From positions 92,617 to 156,616 of the forward strand of contig NZ_PJJM01000100.1 of assembly GCF_002929805.1 (NCBI RefSeq): a DNA stretch of 64,000 nucleotides, in the 5' to 3' direction. A program made the position numbers and the translations under genes. The first letter of the stretch is position 1. Each line of letters opens with the position of its first letter. A model generated the notes under the pieces. That model had not been told where the DNA came from. It saw only the letters and a list, made by a program, of their open reading frames with translations, and did no database searches. Shown here piece after piece: positions 46,569 to 55,720 of the stretch. The DNA comes from Cryobacterium sp. Y50 (GTDB taxonomy: Bacteria > Actinomycetota > Actinomycetes > Actinomycetales > Microbacteriaceae).

Positions 46569-46633
46569 CGCGGGAGTTGCGCCGCTGCACAGTAGTCCCG
46601 CGCAACTGGGGGCGTAGCGGCGCAGGTCCCGCG
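46569..46633. repeat. Intergenic hairpin element D (convergent gap)
   Basis: CGCGGGAGTTGCGCCGCT (46569-46586) pairs with AGCGGCGC-agg-TCCCGCG (46616-46633), 15 of 18 positions, with a 29-base loop that contains CCCGCGCAACT. The GGAGTT-GCC and CCCGCGCA-AACT strings echo elements A and C. It lies between convergent genes and may end transcription of both. Confidence 0.55.
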
Positions 46634-46667
46634 CGACGCGTGGCGCGGTCGATCGGGACCGGAAAGC

Positions 46668-46715
46668 GGGCGCATGATCGGTCATGGGCCCACCTCTATA
46701 ACATGGGCCCGTGGT
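46668..46715. repeat. Dispersed hairpin repeat, divergent copy 2 (ATGGGCC family)
   Basis: Reads GCATGATCGGTCATGGGCCC, then a GGGCCCA...TGGGCCC pairing around CCTCTATAACA. It shares the CATGGGCC core with the copies at 1990, 50641 and 53031 but is less conserved. Confidence 0.45.
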
Positions 46716-46736
46716 CGCAGCCTGGCCGCCGCGCCC

Positions 46737-47117
46737 TCAGCCCAGCGCGAGTCCCGCCCACAGACCGAGCGCAGCGCCGCTAACGGATGCCACGAGCATG
46801 CCGATCCCGTTGGCCAGCGCGGCCAGATACCGCCGTTGTTGGGCCAGCCGAACGGTCTCGAAGCTCGCCGTGCTGAAAGTCGTGTACCCGCCCAGCAGGC
46901 CGACACCGAGCAAGAGGCTCCACTCCGGCGCGAGCAGATAGTTCAGGGCGAGGCCGGTGACGAGGCCGAGCAGCAGCGAGCCGCTCACATTGATGATGAT
47001 CGTGCCGAACGGAAACGCACCGCCGAGGCGGGAACGCACCAGGCCGTCGAGGTAGAAGCGGGCGGCCGCGCCCACGCCGCCAGCGCAGGCGATCCCCAGA
47101 AACAGGAGCGGGGTCAT
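46737..47117 (-). CDS. crcB: Fluoride channel FluC/CrcB, subunit 1
   Basis: A 126-residue four-helix membrane protein of the FluC family. The pore motifs are NVSGSLLLG (fluoride-site Asn) and GGYTTFSTASFE (Phe box). FluC works as an antiparallel dimer exporting fluoride. The ATG at 47117 overlaps the upstream partner gene by four bases. Paired small crcB genes are typical in Gram-positives and assemble as heterodimers. I saw no fluoride riboswitch upstream. Confidence 0.92.
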   Translation of the reverse strand: MTPLLFLGIACAGGVGAAARFYLDGLVRSRLGGAFPFGTIIINVSGSLLLGLVTGLALNYLLAPEWSLLLGVGLLGGYTTFSTASFETVRLAQQRRYLAALANGIGMLVASVSGAALGLWAGLALG

Positions 47118-47524
47118 CCGTTCGCCCCTGGATGCCGGTGCAGAGCGGCACCGAGCACGATGCCGAGCCATGTCACCGCACCACCGAGCAGAACCGTGCC
47201 GAGGGCGTAACCGACTGCGACGCCGATCTCGCCGCCGTGTAGTAGCAGTGCGCTGTCGGTCGCGAGCGCGCTGTAGGTCGTGAAGCCGCCGAGCAGGCCG
47301 GTGCCGAGCAGGAGTCGCAGGGTACGGCGACCGCCGGCATCGTGTCCGCTGCGCACGAGGGCCTCAAGCAGCAGGCCGAGCGACAGGGCGCCGAGCAGGT
47401 TGATTCCAAACGTGGTCATCGGTAGGCGACCGTCAGGAAGTGTCAGCGAGAGCGCTTCGCGCAGGGCGGTACCCGCCGTTCCGCCGAGAAAGACCAGGCC
47501 GAGGTAGCGCCAGCGCAGATGCAC
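47114..47524 (-). CDS. crcB: Fluoride channel FluC/CrcB, subunit 2
   Basis: A 136-residue FluC homolog with NLLGALSLGLLLE and GGFTTYSALATDS, the same Asn and Phe/Tyr box as its partner. I use the GTG at 47524; the open frame continues upstream but has no membrane character there. It precedes and overlaps subunit 1. The ribosome site is weak, so the start is tentative. Confidence 0.87.
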   Translation of the reverse strand: MHLRWRYLGLVFLGGTAGTALREALSLTLPDGRLPMTTFGINLLGALSLGLLLEALVRSGHDAGGRRTLRLLLGTGLLGGFTTYSALATDSALLLHGGEIGVAVGYALGTVLLGGAVTWLGIVLGAALHRHPGANG

Positions 47525-47601
47525 GGCGCGCGGCGTGATTCTCTCGATGATGCACCTACCTCTTTGTCGCGGTGGTTCTGTCGCAACCAGAGCAGGAACC
47601 A

Positions 47602-47991
47602 TCAGCGAAGGCGGTTTGAGCGACTGCTCCGGCGGGATCCATCGCCGAAGCCAGAATACACTTTTTCGGCAGGACACGGCTGAAGCGCGAGGCGGCAGTA
47701 CGACCGGGCGGCAGCGAAGCGACATACCCGCGCGGATGGGCGGCTACCGCTCCGACTCCCCGGCAGCTCGTCGCGGACGATTACGGGGGCGAGCGGAATG
47801 AAGATGACCGGCCGGTGCTGCCGGTGGGCGAGATGTACAGCCACGGAGCCGTCGAAGACCTGCTGCACGCCGGTTTCGCGAGTGCCGACCACGATCATCG
47901 CGGCGTCGAGCGCGTCGGCGAGGCGGGGGTCGACCGGCAGGGCGATAACGCTTCTATCGGCGAACTCATCCACCAAATATCGGCTGGCCGG
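47602..47991 (-). pseudogene. C-terminal fragment of a universal stress protein
   Basis: The frame directly after the arsR stop encodes about 75 residues of a UspA domain C-terminus (YLVDEFADRSVIALPVD, AMIVVGTRETGVQQVFDGSVAVHLAHR, RPVIFIPLAP), including a degraded nucleotide motif G-(x2)-G-(x8)-GS. No N-terminal half and no proper start are present, and the 3' tail of about 45 arginine/serine-rich residues is not USP-like. A truncated remnant is likely. Confidence 0.65.
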
Positions 47992-47992
47992 G

Positions 47993-48352
47993 TCAGACGG
48001 CAGCCAGCACGCCCGCGACGGAATCGAGCGAGCCGGGAACCAGACTGTAGTACGACCAGGTCCCCCGCTTGGCCCGGGTCAGAAACCCCGCATCGACGAG
48101 CACCTTCAGGTGGTGCGAGATCGTCGGCTGGCTCAGCGTGAGCTGGTCGGTCAGGTCGCAGACGCAGGCCTCGGCGTCGGCGTGGGCCGCCACGATCGAG
48201 ATGATGCGCAGCCGAGCCGGGTCGGCGAGGGCTTTGAGCGAGCGGGCCAGGGAGTCCGCGTGGTCGGGCGCGATGGCCGAGCGAGCGAGCGAGGAGGAAC
48301 AGGCATCCGCTTGAGAAATATCGGTCAGGGGCAGGGTCCGGGTAAACGTCAT
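47993..48352 (-). CDS. arsR: ArsR-family arsenic-responsive repressor
   Basis: A 119-residue winged-helix repressor. The metal motif is EACVCDL in the recognition-region helix, the As(III)-binding CVC of classical ArsR; an extra N-terminal cysteine (DACSSS) may be the third ligand. The DNA helix reads LSQPTISHHLKVLVDAG. A perfect AGGAGG precedes the ATG. Divergent from the ACR3 gene, with inverted repeats between them. It should release DNA when arsenite binds. Confidence 0.93.
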   Translation of the reverse strand: MTFTRTLPLTDISQADACSSSLARSAIAPDHADSLARSLKALADPARLRIISIVAAHADAEACVCDLTDQLTLSQPTISHHLKVLVDAGFLTRAKRGTWSYYSLVPGSLDSVAGVLAAV

Positions 48353-48371
48353 CTGAACAGATCCTCCTTAG

Positions 48372-48422
48372 ATTGACATTGGTCAATGTATTGATCTAGC
48401 GTGGATATCGACAACGATCAAT
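48372..48422. promoter_or_regulatory. ArsR operator region
   Basis: ATTGAC-attg-GTCAAT (48372-48387) is a perfect six-base inverted repeat; ATTGATC (48390-48396) and GATCAAT (48416-48422) form a second, wider one. They lie between arsR and the ACR3 gene where ArsR could control both. Confidence 0.7.
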
Positions 48423-48459
48423 GCTACCGCGAATCGCTGTCGTCAAGACTTGGAGATTT

Positions 48460-49566
48460 GTGAGCATTACGGCACCTGCCCCCACCCGACTCGGCGCGAT
48501 GGACCGGCTACTGCCAGTCTGGATCCTCGCCGCCATGAGCCTCGGCCTGCTGCTCGCAGTGTTCGTTCCGGTCGTCGGCGATCTGCTACACGCGTTCACG
48601 ATCGGCTCGATCAGTGTGCCGATCGCCATTGGGCTACTGATCATGATGTACCCGGTGCTCGCCAAGGTGCGTTACACGGATGCCCGTGCTGTCGCCGGCG
48701 ACAAGCGCCTGCTGATCTCCTCTTTGCTGCTGAACTGGCTGGTCGGCCCCGCGCTCATGTTCGCCCTGGCTTGGATCTTTCTGCCTGACCTGCCCGAGTA
48801 CCGCACCGGACTGATCATCGTCGGCCTTGCCCGCTGCATCGCCATGGTGCTGATCTGGAACGACCTCGCCTGCGGTGACCGCGAAGCCGCCGCGTTTCTC
48901 GTCGCCGTGAACTCGGTCTTTCAGGTCGTCGCGTTTGGCGCGCTCGGCTGGTTCTACCTGCAGGTTCTTCCGGGCTGGCTCGGCCTGTCGACCACGAGCG
49001 CTGAATTCTCAATCTGGGCGATCACCGCGAGCGTGCTCGTCTTCCTCGGCATTCCGCTGCTGGCCGGGTATTTGTCTCGTCGCATCGGTGAGGCCCGCCG
49101 TGGCCGAGACTGGTACGAGGCTCGCTTTCTGCCCCGGGTCGGCCCATTCGCGCTCTGGGGTCTGCTGTTCACGATCGTCATGCTGTTCGCTCTGCAGGGC
49201 CAGCAGGTCATCGATCACCCCGGCGATGTCGCCCGTATCGCGCTGCCGATGCTGGTCTATTTCGCGGTGATGTTTCTGATCGGTTTCCTCACGGGACGGC
49301 TCTTGCGTATGAGCTACGAGCGCACCACGACGCTCGCCTTCACCGCCGCCGGCAACAACTTCGAGCTCGCTATCGCCGTCGCGATCGGAACATTCGGTGC
49401 CCTCAGTGGCCAGGCCCTCGCCGGCATCGTCGGCCCACTGATCGAAGTACCCGCGCTCGTCGCGCTCGTTTACGTCGCGCTCTGGCTGAAACCGCGACTC
49501 TTTCCCGAATGGAAGCCGGCGGCCGACTCTGCGCCGGCCGCAGCATCCACTCGTACCCTCGTCTAA
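48460..49566 (+). CDS. arsB: Arsenite efflux permease ACR3
   Basis: A 368-residue, ten-helix carrier of the ACR3 (BASS superfamily) group, not the E. coli ArsB fold. Family blocks are LLLNWLVGPALMF, GLARCIAMVLIWNDLACGD with the conserved essential cysteine, and FTAAGNNFELAIAVAIG. It exports arsenite using the proton gradient. I choose the GTG at 48460 because GGAG sits seven bases upstream, although the frame stays open to 48421. First gene of a rightward operon with two arsenate reductases. Confidence 0.93.
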   Translation: MSITAPAPTRLGAMDRLLPVWILAAMSLGLLLAVFVPVVGDLLHAFTIGSISVPIAIGLLIMMYPVLAKVRYTDARAVAGDKRLLISSLLLNWLVGPALMFALAWIFLPDLPEYRTGLIIVGLARCIAMVLIWNDLACGDREAAAFLVAVNSVFQVVAFGALGWFYLQVLPGWLGLSTTSAEFSIWAITASVLVFLGIPLLAGYLSRRIGEARRGRDWYEARFLPRVGPFALWGLLFTIVMLFALQGQQVIDHPGDVARIALPMLVYFAVMFLIGFLTGRLLRMSYERTTTLAFTAAGNNFELAIAVAIGTFGALSGQALAGIVGPLIEVPALVALVYVALWLKPRLFPEWKPAADSAPAAASTRTLV

Positions 49567-49582
49567 CTGAAGGAACTTAGAA

Positions 49583-49987
49583 ATGAAACCCTCCGTACTG
49601 TTTGTCTGCGTACACAACGCCGGACGCTCGCAGATGGCCGCTGGCTTTCTGACCGCACTGTCGCAGGGCCGCGTCGAGGTGCTCTCGGCCGGCTCGGAGC
49701 CGAAGGATCAGATCAACCCGGTCGCGATCGCCGCGATGGCCGAAGAGGGCATCGACATCGCCGGCAACGTGCCGAAGATCCTCACGACCGAGGCCGTCAA
49801 GCAGTCCGACGTCGTCATCACAATGGGCTGCGGCGACGCCTGCCCAATCTTTCCAGGCAAGCGCTACGAGGACTGGAAGCTGGACGACCCGGCCGGCCAG
49901 GGCATCGAAAGCGTGCGCCCCATTCGCGATGAGATCAAGGCGCGCATCCAGGCGCTGCTCGCCGAGATTCTGCCGGTCGAGGCTTAG
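49583..49987 (+). CDS. arsC: Arsenate reductase, LMW-PTP type
   Basis: A 134-residue enzyme with the P-loop CVHNAGRS (C9, R15; CX5R) and the redox cysteines C83 and C87 in TMGCGDACPI, the layout of thioredoxin- or mycothiol-linked ArsC. It reduces arsenate to arsenite for export by ACR3. A spaced ribosome site (AAGGAACTT) precedes the ATG, 16 bases after ACR3. Confidence 0.94.
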   Translation: MKPSVLFVCVHNAGRSQMAAGFLTALSQGRVEVLSAGSEPKDQINPVAIAAMAEEGIDIAGNVPKILTTEAVKQSDVVITMGCGDACPIFPGKRYEDWKLDDPAGQGIESVRPIRDEIKARIQALLAEILPVEA

Positions 49988-49989
49988 GC

Positions 49990-50628
49990 ATGCTTCCCGG
50001 CCTGACCTACCCGGAAGAGTCGCTCAAGCGCCTCGCCGGTGAGCTCGCCGAGCAGTTTCACGGCATCTTCGCCGCCGAGACCGTCGAACGTTACGTGCTC
50101 GAGTCCTATACCGGGCTGCTGCGCACGTCGAGCGTGAAGGCTCATTTGACGACCCGCACGGCACGCTTTGCTCGCGAACGCCTGAATGCACTGGGCCAGG
50201 CCAAGGGTGCGATCGAGCGCCCGGTGCCCGAAGTTCTGTTCGTCTGCGAGCAGAATGCCGGCCGATCGCAGATGGCCGCGGTGTTCACCAATGCCCTGTC
50301 GGGCGGTGCCGTGCACGTGCGTTCGGCCGGATCGATGCCCCTGCCCGAGCTGAACCCGACCATGGTCGCGGTCATGGTCGAACTCGGCCTGTCGCTCGAC
50401 GAGTCATTTCCGAAGCCGCTCACCGACGACGTGGTGCAGGCGGCGGACGTCGTGATCACCATGGGCTGCGGCGATGCCTGCCCGATCTACCCTGGCAAAC
50501 GCTACGTCGATTGGGAGCTCGTCGATCCGGCCGGCCGGCCGATCGAGGAGGTGCGGCGCATCCGCGACCAGATCCGGGCGAACGTCACGGAGATGCTGGC
50601 CGGTCTCGGAGTGACTCCGGCCGCCTGA
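49990..50628 (+). CDS. Arsenate reductase with N-terminal helical domain
   Basis: A 212-residue protein: residues 1-75 form a helical domain (PEESLKRLAGELAEQFHG, TARFARERLNALG) and residues 80-205 an ArsC/LMW-PTP domain with CEQNAGRS (C86) and TMGCGDACPIYPG. The N-terminal domain resembles the three-helix segment in some actinobacterial arsenate reductases. It follows the first arsC by two bases. Having both may allow use of different thiol partners; that is inference. Confidence 0.88.
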   Translation: MLPGLTYPEESLKRLAGELAEQFHGIFAAETVERYVLESYTGLLRTSSVKAHLTTRTARFARERLNALGQAKGAIERPVPEVLFVCEQNAGRSQMAAVFTNALSGGAVHVRSAGSMPLPELNPTMVAVMVELGLSLDESFPKPLTDDVVQAADVVITMGCGDACPIYPGKRYVDWELVDPAGRPIEEVRRIRDQIRANVTEMLAGLGVTPAA

Positions 50629-50640
50629 GTTTTTCTTGTT

Positions 50641-50710
50641 TCCGAACCCGGGCCCGAAAACGGGTCAATGATAGATCATGGGCCCCGTCGCCTAAGGTGC
50701 GCCCGGCGAG
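50641..50710. repeat. Dispersed hairpin repeat, copy 3
   Basis: GGGCCCG-(x11)-AATGATAGATCATGGGCCCC followed by CCTAAGGTGCGCCC. This copy and the one at 1990-2050 share the GTAGATCATGGGCC-like core and the C-T-A/T-AGGTGCGCCC tail, about 60 bases in all. It lies between the convergent arsC and cstR genes. Confidence 0.65.
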
Positions 50711-50730
50711 CAGAACCCCGCCCGCAAGTG

Positions 50731-51303
<573 letters not shown>

Positions 51304-51307
<4 letters not shown>

Positions 51308-52956
51308 ATCAGGGCTCTTTCCAAAATGGGTGAAGTGACGGTTCCGGCCAGCCAGGTGCGGTAGCCGCCGTCGAGGTTGCGCACGTCGAATCCGTGCTGG
51401 GTGAGAATGCGCGCAGCGGTGTGGCCGCGCTGACCGACCTGGCAATGCACGATCAGCGGCACCGGCGGAAGGTCAGCGAGTCGGGCTCGCAACTCGTCGA
51501 GTGACACGTTGAGCGCGCCCGGAATGCTGCCGGCGGCAAATTCGCCCGCAGACCGCACGTCCACGAGCACAGCGCCGGCCGCGCGCGCCGCCTCCAGCTC
51601 GTGCCACTGCAGGTTCACACTCGTACCCTTGGCCAGGTTGTCGGCGACATACCCGAGCTGGTTGATCGGGTCCTTCGCCGAGGCATACTGCGGCGCATAG
51701 GCGAGTTCCAGACGCGTCAAAGCGGATGCGCTCAGCCCGGCCGCCATCGCGACCGCGAGCACATCGATGCGCTTGTCCACCCCCGCACCGCCCACGATCT
51801 GCGCGCCAAGAATGGCGTCGGATTCGGTATCGATGAGCAGTTTGATCGACATCCCCTCCGCGCCCGGAAAGTATCCGGCATGGTTAGCAGGGTGCGTGTG
51901 CGCGATGCGGTGGGCGCGCCCGGCGGCGATCAGACGCTTTTCGCCCCAACCAACCGTGGCCACTGTGAGGCCGAAGATGCCGACGATTCCGGTGCCGACG
52001 GCCGGTTCAGCCTGCTCGGGAGTGCCAACGATACTGTCGGCGACGGAGCGTCCGTGGCGGTTCGCGAGTCCGGCCATGGTGACCAGCGTGCCGGAGCCGT
52101 CGACGGCATCCGTTTTCTCGACGCCGTCGCCGACGGCGAAGATGTGTGGATCGCTGGTGGCCTGGGTGCCGTCGACCCAGACTCCGCCGCTCTCGCCGAT
52201 GCGCAGGCCGGCCTGCTCGGCGAGGGTCACGTCGGGGCGCACGCCGCTCGCGTCGATGACGAGGTCGGCGGGCACGGTGGTACCGTCGCTCAGCATGACG
52301 CTTTGCCCGGAAGCTCCAATGACGACGGTGCCCAGGCGCACGTCGACGCCGCGTTCGCGCAGCCGGTCGAGCACGGGCGCGGCCATTTCGGGGTCGAGGG
52401 GGGTGAAGATCTGATTGCCGCGCTGCACGAGGGTCACCTGCACGCCGCGGTGCACGAGGTTTTCGACGGCTTCGAGGCCGATGAATCCGCCGCCGATCAC
52501 CACAGCGGATGCCGTTTCGACGCCCCCGAGCACCGCGGTAATGTGGTCGACGTCATCGACCGTACGCAGCGTGTGGGTGGGAATGGTGCTGTCGGTCGCG
52601 CCGGAACGCGCCGAGGCGCCGGCGGCGAGCACGAGGCGGTCGTAGCTCTCGAGGCTTTCTTCGCCGGTGAGCAGATTGCGCACCGAGACGGTCTGGGCCT
52701 GGCGGTCGATCTGCACGACCTCGGTGTCGATGCGCACGTCGAGCGCGAAGCGGGCTCCGAGCGATCCGGGGGTCTGCAGCAGCAGGTCACTGCGCGTACG
52801 GATGACTCCTCCGACGAAATACGGCAGCCCGCAGTTCGCGAATGACACGTAGTGTCCACGCTCGAACACGATGATCTCGGCCGTCTCGTCGAGCCGACGC
52901 AACCTGGTTGCCGCCGACATTCCGCCGGCGACCCCGCCCACAATGATGATTCTCAC
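51304..52956 (-). CDS. CoA-disulfide reductase fused to a rhodanese domain
   Basis: A 550-residue FAD/NAD(P)H flavoprotein of the CoADR/Npsr type. FAD motif IIIVGGVAGGMSAA, active-site C42 in SFANCGLPY, a second nucleotide site VVIGGGFIGLEA, FAD motif IFAVGDGVE, dimerisation domain, then a C-terminal rhodanese with C505 in VHCQVGQRGHTA. Such fusions reduce CoA persulfide or polysulfide. The start is a GTG at 52956 with GGAGG upstream. It is the first gene of the cstR operon, under a promoter containing a CsoR/CstR-type palindrome. Confidence 0.93.
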
Positions 52957-52972
52957 GTTTACCTCCGCGCCA

Positions 52973-53002
52973 AGTATACCCCGAGGGGTATTCTTCACGC
53001 AA
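52973..53002 (-). promoter_or_regulatory. CstR-controlled promoter
   Basis: On the complement, TTGCGT (52997-53002) and TATACT (52973-52978) are 18 bases apart, and the palindrome ATACCCCTCGGGGTAT (52976-52991) fills the spacer and overlaps the -10. This is the likely CstR operator. Confidence 0.8.
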
Positions 53003-53030
53003 GCCTGGGGACACAGCGGGGGCATCCGCT

Positions 53031-53080
53031 CGCCCCGGGCCCATCTTACGGAACCGAGCCCACGATAGATCATGGGCACT
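53031..53080. repeat. Dispersed hairpin repeat, copy 4
   Basis: GGGCCCATC, then a spacer, then CACGATAGATCATGGGCAC, matching the core of copies 1 and 3. It is followed by a GC run GGGCCCGGGCCCGGG near 53087-53101. It lies between copA and the sulfur operon. Confidence 0.55.
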
Positions 53081-53153
53081 GCGACCGGGCCCGGGCCCGG
53101 GCACAAGAAGCCCGAACCCGGAACCAGGAATGCCCGACCCTGGAAGGAAATAC

Positions 53154-55382
53154 CTAGTCGACCGGGAGCGCCCGGAAGCCGCGCAACCGCAGACTGTTGG
53201 TCACCACGAACACGGAGGACAGCGCCATCGCAGCGCCGGCGATCAGCGGATTCAGCAGCCCGGCCATCGCGAGCGGAATCGCCGCGACGTTGTAGGCAAA
53301 GGCCCAGAACAGGTTCGCCTTGATCGTCGTGAGGGTACGACGAGACAAACGGATGGCATCCGCTGCGGCGAGCAGATCGCTGCGCATGAGCGTGAGGTCA
53401 CTTGCCTCGATCGCGACATCGGTGCCCGAACCCATCGCAATGCCAAGGTCAGCGGTCGCGAGGGCGACGGCGTCGTTCACGCCGTCACCGACCATCGCCA
53501 CCACGTGCCCCTCCGCCTGCAACCGCGCAATGACCCGGGCTTTGTCGGCGGGCAGCACCCCGGCGGTGACGTCGGTAATGCCGACCGAGTCGGCGACGCT
53601 CTGCGCCGCCGCGAGATTGTCGCCGGTGACCAGCAGGGGCGTGAGGCCGAGCGCCCGAAAGCGTTCGACCGCGAAACCGCTGGTCGGCTTCACCGTGTCG
53701 TTGACAGTCAGCACCCCGCGCACCTGCCCTTCCCAGGCCACCATGACGGCGGTCTTGCCGAGCCTCTCCGCGGTGCCCAGCACGGCCTGCAGCTCGATCG
53801 GTACGCTGAGCCCCCACCGCTCAACCAACCAGGCGGGCCGGCCGACCAGCACAAGGCGTCCGTCCACCTCGGCCTGCACCCCGAGCCCCTGCTCCGACAG
53901 AAACGCCGACGAAGGCGGAACCGAGCCCAGCCGCGACACAGCACCCGCCGTGATGGCGCGGGCGATCGGATGCTCCGACCCACTTTCCGCTGCCCCCGCC
54001 AGCCCCAGCAGCTCATCGACAGGACCGCACTCGTGGGGCACAACGCTCGACAGCGTCATGCGCCCGGTCGTGATCGTGCCGGTCTTATCGAGAACAATAG
54101 TGTCGACCCGGCGCGTGGACTCCAGAACCTGCGGTCCCTTGATCAAAATGCCCAGTTGCGCCCCGCGCCCGGTTCCCACGAGCAGCGCGGTCGGCGTGGC
54201 CAGCCCGAGCGCGCACGGGCAGGCGATGATGAGCGTCGCGACGGCGGCGGTGAACGCCATCGTCGCACCGGCGCCGACCAGAAGCCAGCCGACCAGGGTC
54301 GCCAGGGCGAGCCCGATCACGATCGGCACGAATACGGCGGAGACCCGGTCGGCCAGGCGCTGCACCTCGGCCTTGCCAGTCTGTGCCTGTTCCACGAGTC
54401 GGCCAATATGCGACAGCTCGGTGTCAGCGCCGACCCGGACAGCCCGCACCACGAGGCGCCCGCCGGAGTTCAGGGTTGCCCCCACAACGTTGTCGCCCGG
54501 CCCGACTTCGATGGGCACCGATTCACCGGTGAGCAGGCTCGCATCAATCGCACTCGAACCGTCGACGATCAGGCCGTCGGTCGCGATTTTCTCCCCCGGC
54601 CGCACCACAAATTCATCACCAACCACGAGCAGCGCGGTGCTGATCCGGCTCTCCACGCCATCCTTCAGCAGCGTGGTTTCCTTCGCGCCGAGTTCGAGCA
54701 GCGCCTGCAGCGCCGCTCCGGAATTGCGCTTGGCTCGCGCCTCCGCGTAGCGCCCAGCCAGAATAAACACCGTGACAGCGGATGCCACCTCGAGATAGAT
54801 CTCGTCGGCGCCGCCCCCAGGGGTGGCCGAGAAGGTAAAGCTCATGGTCATGCCGGCCATTCCGGCCATACCGAAGAAGAGGGCATAGAGCGACCAGCCG
54901 AGGGCGGCGAGCACGCCGACGCTGACCAGCGTATCCATGGTCGCGGCACCGTGGCGAGCATTCACCCAGGCGGCGCGGTGGAACGGCCACGCACCCCAGA
55001 TCGCCACCGGGGCAGCGAGGACCAGGGCCAGCCACTGCCAGTTGGTGAACTGCAGCACCGGGATCATCGACAGGGCGGCGACCGGCAGGGTCAGCGCGGC
55101 CGAGACGAGCAGGCGCTGGCGCAGGGTGGCAAGCTCGGGGTTGCCGGTATCCGCCACGGGTGCGGCTGCGGGCCGCGCAGCCGAGTAGCCGGTGGCTTCA
55201 ATCGTCTTGATGGCGTCGTCGATGCTCGTGCCGTCCGGCACGAAAACACTCGCCTTTTCGGTGGCGTAGTTGACCGTGGCGGCGACCCCGGGCATCCGAT
55301 TGAGCTTCTTCTCGATACGGGCGGCACACGAGGTGCAGGTCATCCCACCGACGAGAAGGTCAATCTGCTGACCATCCGACAT
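53154..55382 (-). CDS. copA: Copper-exporting P1B-type ATPase
   Basis: A 742-residue heavy-metal ATPase. In order: N-terminal HMA domain with GMTCTSC (13-19), two leading helices, a pair around the actuator domain (TGESVPIE), the membrane metal site ACPCALG (CPC of Cu+ pumps), phosphorylation motif DKTGT, SEHPIA (the SEHP histidine-proline of this class) and GDGVNDAVAL. It exports Cu+ from the cytoplasm. Its ATG overlaps the copZ stop (TGATG). The strand opposite is open for over 750 codons but lacks any family feature. Confidence 0.96.
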   Translation of the reverse strand: MSDGQQIDLLVGGMTCTSCAARIEKKLNRMPGVAATVNYATEKASVFVPDGTSIDDAIKTIEATGYSAARPAAAPVADTGNPELATLRQRLLVSAALTLPVAALSMIPVLQFTNWQWLALVLAAPVAIWGAWPFHRAAWVNARHGAATMDTLVSVGVLAALGWSLYALFFGMAGMAGMTMSFTFSATPGGGADEIYLEVASAVTVFILAGRYAEARAKRNSGAALQALLELGAKETTLLKDGVESRISTALLVVGDEFVVRPGEKIATDGLIVDGSSAIDASLLTGESVPIEVGPGDNVVGATLNSGGRLVVRAVRVGADTELSHIGRLVEQAQTGKAEVQRLADRVSAVFVPIVIGLALATLVGWLLVGAGATMAFTAAVATLIIACPCALGLATPTALLVGTGRGAQLGILIKGPQVLESTRRVDTIVLDKTGTITTGRMTLSSVVPHECGPVDELLGLAGAAESGSEHPIARAITAGAVSRLGSVPPSSAFLSEQGLGVQAEVDGRLVLVGRPAWLVERWGLSVPIELQAVLGTAERLGKTAVMVAWEGQVRGVLTVNDTVKPTSGFAVERFRALGLTPLLVTGDNLAAAQSVADSVGITDVTAGVLPADKARVIARLQAEGHVVAMVGDGVNDAVALATADLGIAMGSGTDVAIEASDLTLMRSDLLAAADAIRLSRRTLTTIKANLFWAFAYNVAAIPLAMAGLLNPLIAGAAMALSSVFVVTNSLRLRGFRALPVD

Positions 55383-55609
55383 CAGGCCGCGGACACCAGC
55401 TGGTAGCCCGCCTCCTCAACGGCGGCGGCGACCACGGTACGGTCGAGCTCGGCGGTGCTCTTGACGGTCACCTGCGAGGTGCCACCCTTGACAAGCTCCA
55501 CGGTGACGTTCTCGACCCCTTCGAGGAGCCCGATCTCTTCGGTTACGCTCGCGACGCAGTGGCCGCAGGTCATTCCGTCGACGCCGTAGGCGGTGGTCGT
55601 GCTGTTCAT
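55382..55609 (-). CDS. copZ: Copper chaperone CopZ
   Basis: A 75-residue HMA-domain protein with GMTCGHC near residues 12-18 and the ferredoxin-like fold of metallochaperones. AAAGG precedes the ATG at 55609. It delivers Cu+ to CopA, encoded immediately downstream. Transcription should start from the CsoR-controlled promoter between 55653 and 55704. Confidence 0.94.
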   Translation of the reverse strand: MNSTTTAYGVDGMTCGHCVASVTEEIGLLEGVENVTVELVKGGTSQVTVKSTAELDRTVVAAAVEEAGYQLVSAA

Positions 55610-55652
55610 GTTCAGAACCTTTCTATTTCCCCGTGAAGGGGGGTCTCCTGCG

Positions 55653-55704
55653 AGCATACCCCTTGGGGGTACCATTCTGCTAATATACCCCAAGGGGGTA
55701 CAGT
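55653..55704. promoter_or_regulatory. Divergent CsoR operators of copZA and csoR
   Basis: Two near-identical palindromes, ATACCCCTTGGGGGTAC (55656-55672) and ATACCCCAAGGGGGTAC (55685-55701), are 29 bases apart. Leftward, TATGCT (55653-55658 on the complement) overlaps the first; rightward, TACAGT (55699-55704) overlaps the second with a -35-like TTCTGC 18 bases upstream. One CsoR site per direction. Confidence 0.85.
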
Positions 55705-55720
55705 AATGTGACGAGGGTTC

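Noticed and set aside
46569..46633. tRNA or small structured RNA gene
   Set aside because: The stem-loop lacks cloverleaf arms and a TTC-type loop; it lies between convergent genes and fits a terminator or repeat better.
47525..47700. Fluoride riboswitch upstream of the crcB pair
   Set aside because: I could not find the conserved crcB-motif pseudoknot pieces in the expected orientation.
53130..55406. A 758-codon open frame opposite copA
   Set aside because: It has no domain motif, is rich in Arg/His/Gly/Gln and mirrors copA exactly; long antisense frames are expected at this GC content.
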